Origin: Neodontobutis hainanensis
Lineage: Eukaryota; Chordata; Actinopteri; Gobiiformes; Odontobutidae
Assembly: GCA_024349245.1 (NCBI GenBank)
Contig: JALDNG010000006.1
Location: forward strand, 7,588,501-7,652,500
Length of the DNA: 64,000 nt
Direction of reading: 5' to 3'
Below, one piece after another: positions 57,150 through 64,000 of the stretch. The position numbers were made by a program, and so were the translations under genes. Positions within the stretch are counted from its first letter, which is position 1, and each line of letters begins with the position of its first letter. Below the pieces are notes generated by a model. It was given only the letters and a program-made list of their open reading frames with translations. It had not been told where the DNA came from and searched no databases.

Positions 57150-58140
57150 ATGGAGAATCTGTCTGAAAAAGACAAAGAGCTGATTCGAGGCAGCTGGGAG
57201 AGCCTGGGCAAGAACAAAGTTCCTCATGGTGTTGTAATGTTCTCCAGGTATTATGCAAAACCATTCATATCACATTGCAAGTATAACTGCACACATAGAA
57301 AAAACATCAAATATGGATGTTCTTGCTTGTAATTAATTGTTGTAAAATATTTTGTAGCACAAGTACAGGGACAGCTCCATCTGCACACTTGCAAGGATCA
57401 GAGCTTTAACTTGTTGCTTGGCGACAAACTGGAATAATCCACAGTTTTTCTTTGAGACAGCGCTTGCTAAGCAAACTCTAATGTTTTGTGATTTATAGAT
57501 TCTGGATGTAGTGAACACACCTGTTAAGCAATGTACTATGTCATTGTGTTAGACTGTTTGAGCTGGACCCATCCCTCCTCAGTCTTTTCCACTACAGTAC
57601 AAAGTGTAGCTCTACACAGGACTGCGTGTCCAGCCCTGAGTTCCTGGATCATGTCACTAAGGTGAGCACTTTCACCACAGACCACACCATGTAGGACGCA
57701 TGTGAAAACAGAGTCCACTTTGGTACACTCTTCTAAACACTTACTTTTTGTATTTGCTAGGTGATGCTTGTCATTGATGCAGCCGTCAGCAACCTTGATG
57801 ACCTTCACTCCCTGGAGGACTTTCTGCTCAACCTCGGGAAGAAGCATCAGGCTGTTGGAGTGAACACACCATCATTCGCTGTAGGACACACATCTAACAG
57901 TCTGTCAGCAGAAAAAATGCTTGTGTTTTTTCTGTGGCTCGTGAGCATATTTTCATGTCTTCTCCATGTGTTTCTTTTGTACTTTAGGTGGTGGGTGAGT
58001 CCCTTCTGTACATGCTGCAGTGCAGTTTGGGTCAGGCCTATACCGCACCTCTGCGTCAAGCTTGGCTGAACATGTACAGCATCGTAGTTGCAGCCATGAG
58101 CCGAGGATGGGTGAAGAACGGTGAAGACAAGGCCGACTGA
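57150..58140 (+). CDS. ngb: NGB, neuroglobin
   Basis: Neuroglobin is a hexacoordinate haem globin of neurons and retina that binds oxygen, NO and other ligands. Four exons in phase: 57150-57247, 57553-57661, 57761-57880, 57988-58140, giving 159 aa. The introns fall at B12.2, E11.0 and G7.0; the E11 intron is the hallmark of neuroglobin among vertebrate globins. The distal His (E7) is in EFLDHVTK, the proximal His (F8) in KKHQAVGV, and SRGWVK is near the C terminus. Two Cys in KCSSTQDCVSS match the CD-loop pair that can form a disulfide. Nothing suggests loss of function. Confidence 0.97.
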
Positions 58141-60030
58141 AGCATACAGCGCTGCTGAACAGATGCTGCCAAATCACTCAACATGGTTACCATGGAATAA
58201 GGTTGTGTAACTTGCAACATTGTGGCTTTGGTTGCTGTACATTTGGCCAGAGTGGGGTTGCTTAGCATAGCAAATGTATGATGTGGTTAAACATGACAAT
58301 TGGATTGACCAAATCAGAATTTATTTTTGTTGATGTAGATGTCAGCTACCAGGAAATGATGCTGTACAGCTGTAGGGATCTGTGCCAGTCCCACTTTGGT
58401 TCTTAATGGTCTGAACACCCTCCTTTTGAGAAAAGCGTCTAGAACAGCTGAGATTCTTTGTATATACTGGCTTTCATATATCTACTGTACTGAATTTAGT
58501 GACTGTTGTGGTATTTGTGATGTATCTTAAAGAGTTACACTTTTGTGAAACACTTGATATTTTTATAGATTTTATTTACACACTACTTAAACTGTGACGG
58601 TCACTGTGGCCCGGACCGGCAGCTTTCTATCTAACTGGAACACAGTGATATTAACAGAAAACAACAATATGACTTTGGGACAAAGCAATTTAGTTTGAAG
58701 GAGACTTAATGATTACATTTTAAAAATATGTATCAAGCATGATTCCATTTCTGAGAATCTAACCATTGGCCTATTGATTACAAGCAAAAACACACTTGAA
58801 TAACTTCAATAGCTGCTGAAGACAAGAACTGTTACTCTTTGATAGCTTTCTCAAGTGATCTATGACTGTTACAGCTTAAGTGCACCGTACCTGACATGTT
58901 GTGCGATGTACTTCTCAGTAGAGCCTCTGAGAATCTTGTTTCAATAGGCGTTAATTGACTGTTAAACTCCACCTTAGACTGTTACCTTACCTTTGAGTTT
59001 GTAAGTAAAGGGCATTGTGAGGGATTTCTTTGTCCTTAGATTTCCAGTCTTCTAGAAGGTTAAGGTTATGGTTACTTTTTTTTGACTATTTTTTGTAGTC
59101 CCATATCTGCATATTGAAAGTGTTGTGGCTACAAAAGCAACTTAAATCAGAACTGGACATTTTGGAAGACAGAGAGTGTATGTAAACTGATTTAAAAAGA
59201 GATGCTATGTACTGAAAATCATTTGTTGGTATATAACACATAATGTCTGTTGACAATGTATGAGTATATTTAATAACTATTCCATAACACTGAACATACT
59301 AAGCTGTTATTTACATAAATGGTCATGATGCCAAGTAACTTAGCAACAGTGTGCCAAGTATTAGATAATAATACCATACAACTGTTAATCCAAGCTGCTG
59401 ATATGTGGTTATTATTGCTTTAGTATGAGTTTACATTTATAAAGTTTATTTTTATATTCTCTAATCTATGTGTAGTTTAAGAGCATATACTTTTTGACAG
59501 AACTGTTGTAGAGCATACCATAAATATATGTTACATAGAATTTTATGAAGAACCATTATAAATACAGTATAATTTTAATAAAGAGAGAACTAAAGCTAAA
59601 GGTGATATGCATAGATTTGTCTAAAACTGAAATGTCCCTGTATAGTTTGTTGTAGGTGTAATGTTTGTAACACACTGTGTATGTGGCATATATATTTATG
59701 GTGAATCTTTTCTTATCCTATGCAGGTTGTAGACCTCCATGTGTTTGTTCCCAGTTAACTTTTTAGGCTGGCATGATAAACAACTGGCATGCTACCCAAT
59801 TTACATCTAAGTCTGTACATTTTGGGTGTGTCACTGTCTACCTCATCATTATTGGCTGCTAATATCAGCGATGACTTCACATAGTTATCCTGCAACCAAA
59901 AAAAATTATAAACGCACATTAATAAGAGTCGGTGCACTGTAGTCTGTAATCTGCATTTGATTCCAGAGGTTATAAAACATGTTCTGTGCTTATATATTTG
60001 ACTCTGAATAAAGTGGTCTTCTGTGGTACT
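58141..60030 (+). other. Neuroglobin 3' UTR
   Basis: Continuous AT-rich, non-repeated sequence leads to AATAAA at 59577-59582 and at 60007-60012, followed by a GT-rich stretch (GTGTGTTCTTTG at about 60047) typical of a downstream element. A 3' UTR of up to 1.9 kb is likely. Confidence 0.6.
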
Positions 60031-60874
60031 GTTAAACGAGGTCAGTGTGTTCTTTGTTTAATTTTTGATGGTGTTGTCACAGACTGATGATGTTCATGGT
60101 CAGCGTTTGAAATCAATCACACAATTCCTGATTAGTTTCCCACAAGCAGCCCATTCCATTACAGTTGCATAAGACCCAAGCAGCTCTTGGTTACAAAGAC
60201 GAGGACAACTCGAGGCATATCAGCCCACTTACCCATGCAACTGCACAATGTCACATAAATTCATAGTCTTTTTTGTATTTAAGTATCAACCTTGCATTTT
60301 TTCCATTCAAAACTCCCCCATCTAACCCTTATGGATGGTTGTTTTATAGTTGAAACCATTGTTAAAAAGTATAGCACAAAGAAGTTAAAAAGGGGTTTGA
60401 TGAAAGAGGATTTTCCCCTTATACTTAATTTGGTTGTATCATTGTAAAAGTCACATCCATTAGCTGGCTGTCTGTTCTGCTGCTAGAGCAGGGGCTGACA
60501 TGGCCTTAATCTGCCTCGCTGCTTTGCCCTGACTCTCTCTGTCCCGTACAGTCTGCTGTATATCTCTGGGCACAATGCAGCCAGATTTGGCCAGAGGTCT
60601 CCCAGATCAACAGCTGATAGTTCCAACTAAATTTGACCAAGCTACAGAATATTTCAGCCCATTGTGGCCCTTTCTTAATTCTTACATACAGCTCTTACCT
60701 TGGAGTGCGAGGATATGCTCTGAAGGCTGTCGTTTTGAGAGGAGTCTGAGAGAAGACAACAGACATCGTTTTATTTATTTATTTATTTATTTTTAGAAAG
60801 TCTGCAACGTGTTTTGGAATGAAGGGGCATTGAATGTTGTCATGGCAACAGTTAAGTGAGGGTCTAGAGAAGCA

Positions 60875-60912
<38 letters not shown>

Positions 60913-63900
60913 TGTGTGTGTGTGTTTTAAAAAGGGGTAAATGGAGCTTTTAATTCAATTACTAAGCAATCTTAAATAATGGTGTGATGAGGAGAGGGGA
61001 GACGGTGACTGTGCAAACAGGCTGGGGCTAATAAGGTTTATTCTGCAGGCGGCTCAACACCATCACCAAGAAGCCTGCCAGTTGAGATTGCAACAACAGC
61101 CACAGGAGCAGAAGTGAACATGCATTGATTATGGAGGGCTGCGCCACGGTTCACAACCAAACCGCCTCCAACCACAGGATGAGCAGTTCAATTAAGGACA
61201 CATTCCTCACTGATGTCCCATGTTCCCGTGTGTGGAGACATGATATATTGGAGACTACATTACTTCTTTTATATGTTGCAGTTGCATTGTAAAACCGGAG
61301 AGATTTATATAAGAGACCTTTGGGATGTGAACAGCTCAGGGACATGTTGTAAATCAATTTTACAAAACGTCTTGTGCACGGTTCATTTTGAATGCTTAAT
61401 ATCTTTATGTAAATAACACATTAGGATGAAACTAAGCAGACGTTCAAAAAGTTTCAAAAACAACTTTGCAGGATAGACCAATAGAGTCTGCTTTAGACCT
61501 ACTCTGTTCTAAGGCGTTGTGAGGTTCATATTCATTATTCTTACAATCATACCTTTGGATGTTGTATTACATTAAAACAGAAAGTCATGTCATTTAGCAA
61601 CATCTGAAGGGCACCTGGGAGAGCCAATATGTTATGCTGCAGGAGGCTGAGACATTTTCTATTCTAAGCAGCTGCACAGGAGAAGGCAAACAACACACCG
61701 CACACCCAGAGGAATTCACCTTTCCCTCACACGCAGGCACTCAGCAGTTGCCAGGGGTGACAGGGGAAATGTCAAGAACTTTTCTTTCTTCTTTTGTAAA
61801 TCCTAGACGTAAAAAGGCACAATATGTCACAAACAGGGTGGCTATGCTCTTTTTTCTCTTAAACTGTTTTTCACAGCTGTCAAACAATGTGCATCCTATC
61901 AGCGGAAGTGTGTGTTATCTACTACCGTTTTGGTGTTACTCTGTTTGGATACAAGGTGTTAATTGTACTTGACATGGACTCCATTAAGGTCTAATATGAG
62001 TTTCACACTGAGGGGAGTTTGGTTGTAGAAACCCTGCTAATAATAATAATTCTGATCAAAAGATTGCCCATAGATTGAAGGAGGTGCGTATGAAAACCTT
62101 ATCTACTGCGTCTTAAACCCGTGCCAGCAGCAGGGGAGCTCTGTAAAGTCAGTTGCAACAGATTAGTCAGTTGAGCAGGTCAAATTTATTTTCAGATCAC
62201 AGCACTTCACTTTTGACAAATAAAAAACAAATGAGTCTGACAGAGGTCAATGTCAAAAGTCTGTCCCCTTTAAGTCCAGCTGTTGTAAAAATATAACCCA
62301 CATTTACAACATGTCCACTGTGAAATTAAGTATGATACACATATTCCATAAAAGAGGACAAGACGTGTCTGGAAATGTACCTCTAAACTGAGACAGGATG
62401 TCCAAGAGCCACAGCCATGACCGGATATAGTCAAACTATTAAAGCATGAAAAAAAACAATCCTTCTTGTACAGCCATTAGAGCTAAGAATATCATCATAA
62501 CTTTTATTTTGTAATTTGCAAGAAAGTATGTTTAATGGTCTGTGAAACTTTTTCGAGAGGGAACCAAAGGACACTTTTAAGATGCTCTTTGATGTTTCTT
62601 TAATAGATTTGAGTGAATTCGCTGACCATTTTGTTTTCACTGCACGGCCAGCTTTTGTCAGTTTTACAACACGACGAGCTACATTTTAAATATAGCCATA
62701 AGCTGGAAACAAATGCCCTTCACTATGAAATCATATGCCATTCTGCCTTAAATAAGAAAAACACTTGCAGCCTGCAATTAAGCAACAACAAACCTCTTTT
62801 AGACAAAATATACTAGTTCAGATTGTAAAACCAAGGTGTCCCTACTGTTTTGGGAGTAGAATTACAACTTTGTTCCTCATGTTCAAATTAAAATCAAATA
62901 AATCATTCAAAAAAGTCGGGGCAAACAACACTGGATACATATTTTAGATGCCCAAGGCCACAATTGAAAACAGAGAAAAAAATGGACAGGGCAGCGATGA
63001 TGTGGAGGCATATAAGAAGTTAGCATACAAGTTTCCATTGATTAAGTGGAATGTTTTTTGTTTTTTTCTCATCCAATAAATGTGCACATTGGTGTATATT
63101 TAAGACCTTGTTTATATTGGCTTAGCTTCATTTTTGGATCAGTTCACCTTGAGCATTGTTTTCCCAGTGCTTGTCCTATGGTCAAAAACATCGAGAGGAA
63201 AAGAAAACAGATTCCACCCAAATTGAGCGCTGTCCCCTGTCATAAAAAGATGACACAAAGCCATGGACATTGTGTGAACTTTATGTCATCATAATTGTTG
63301 TTTTGTGTGGACACAAACTGGCGCCCGTCCACTGAAATACAAAGCATCATTCTCAGGATTTTTGTTGAGTTCTCACGGCTGTTTGGATGCTTTTTAGTGT
63401 TCAGTCCATGCAGCATTTTCCAGGCTATTCCATGTTGGATTGTCACACGAAAAGGGAGTGGTTCTTCAAGGCACAACAGGAGACGTTGGGAACAATCTGT
63501 TTACATTCATTTGGATGAGAAGAGAGCATTACCTCTCAATAAAATAATAAAAATTGTAATGCACACAGACTGGCTGTTTAATGAGTGCTGGTCAGTCCAA
63601 GGACATGAAAGCATTGTTCATTTTGTAACACAGCTAACATGCAGTAGGGCAGCTGACATTACAGAATAGTTTCACGGGACACAAGCCTTATTTAATATCG
63701 CGATAGGCTACAGTCGTCATAAAAGGAAGTTTTTGTGGCCACAAGATAATATTGTTGATGATCTTTGTAAAGGCTTTTATTGTCAGTTCTACTTTCAAAC
63801 GTCTCTACAATGAGCTTTAATTAGTGATACATTTTTACTCAAACAAAATGGCATAATTAACAAACTTTAGATGGGACAGCACTGCAACACTCTGATCAAT

Positions 63901-64000
63901 CCCGAGTGGCCCCCACAACCCCCAAACACAAGATCAAAGACACCAAAATGCTGTAGCAAAAAAAAATAGCAACCTTAAATCAACAATAATTACACCAATA
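60031..64000. other. Intergenic region, no gene seen
   Basis: It holds a (TTTA)n stretch at 60768-60794 and a (TG)n tract at 60877-60925. Open frames are short and show no splice-linked coding pattern. The blocks 61010-61170 and 62100-62260 are less AT-rich and free of repeats, so they could be regulatory. Confidence 0.45.
60877..60925 (+). repeat. (TG)n microsatellite
   Basis: TG units run from 60877 to 60910, broken once by AG, then on to 60925. Confidence 0.95.

Overview
This window is vertebrate nuclear DNA, almost certainly from a ray-finned (teleost) fish. The evidence is many short introns with GT-AG borders, proteins close to vertebrate orthologues, fish-type Tc1 and tRNA-SINE repeats, and long (AT)n microsatellites. 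I rebuilt the exons by reading splice sites and checking codon phase. Ten protein genes fit without a frame break. Nine are recognised; one six-bladed kelch protein is not.

Layout from left to right: the last 39 exons of ATG2B (+, lipid transfer and autophagy, 5' end outside the window); a 12-14 kb spacer with a dead Tc1 transposon, a tRNA-SINE and a hairpin; TMED8 (+, GOLD domain); an unnamed kelch-repeat gene (+) tail-to-tail with GSTZ1 (-, tyrosine catabolism); ALDH6A1 (+, valine and thymine catabolism), head-to-head with GSTZ1; BBOF1 (-, motile cilia), tail-to-tail with ALDH6A1; ENTPD5 (+, ER/secreted nucleoside diphosphatase); COQ6 (-, ubiquinone synthesis); FAM161B (+, centrosome/cilium), head-to-head with COQ6; neuroglobin NGB (+); then about 4 kb with no gene.

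Most neighbours match human 14q24.3. There, as I recall, ALDH6A1-BBOF1-ENTPD5-COQ6-FAM161B form one block and NGB-POMT2-GSTZ1-TMED8 another about 3 Mb away, with ATG2B at 14q32. Here the blocks are packed together, POMT2 is absent, and the kelch gene sits between TMED8 and GSTZ1.

The genes do not form one pathway. Three (ALDH6A1, GSTZ1, COQ6) are metabolic, with mitochondrial roles known or possible. Two (BBOF1, FAM161B) are ciliary, and their upstream regions hold RFX X-box and forkhead-like motifs. The points most worth checking are the unnamed kelch gene, the paired forkhead/X-box motif upstream of BBOF1, two GC-AG introns, a Pro/Glu/Val-rich repeat insertion in ENTPD5, overlapping 3' ends of kelch and GSTZ1, and a LINE fragment with an inverted 5' part. 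I found no clearly new biological system.
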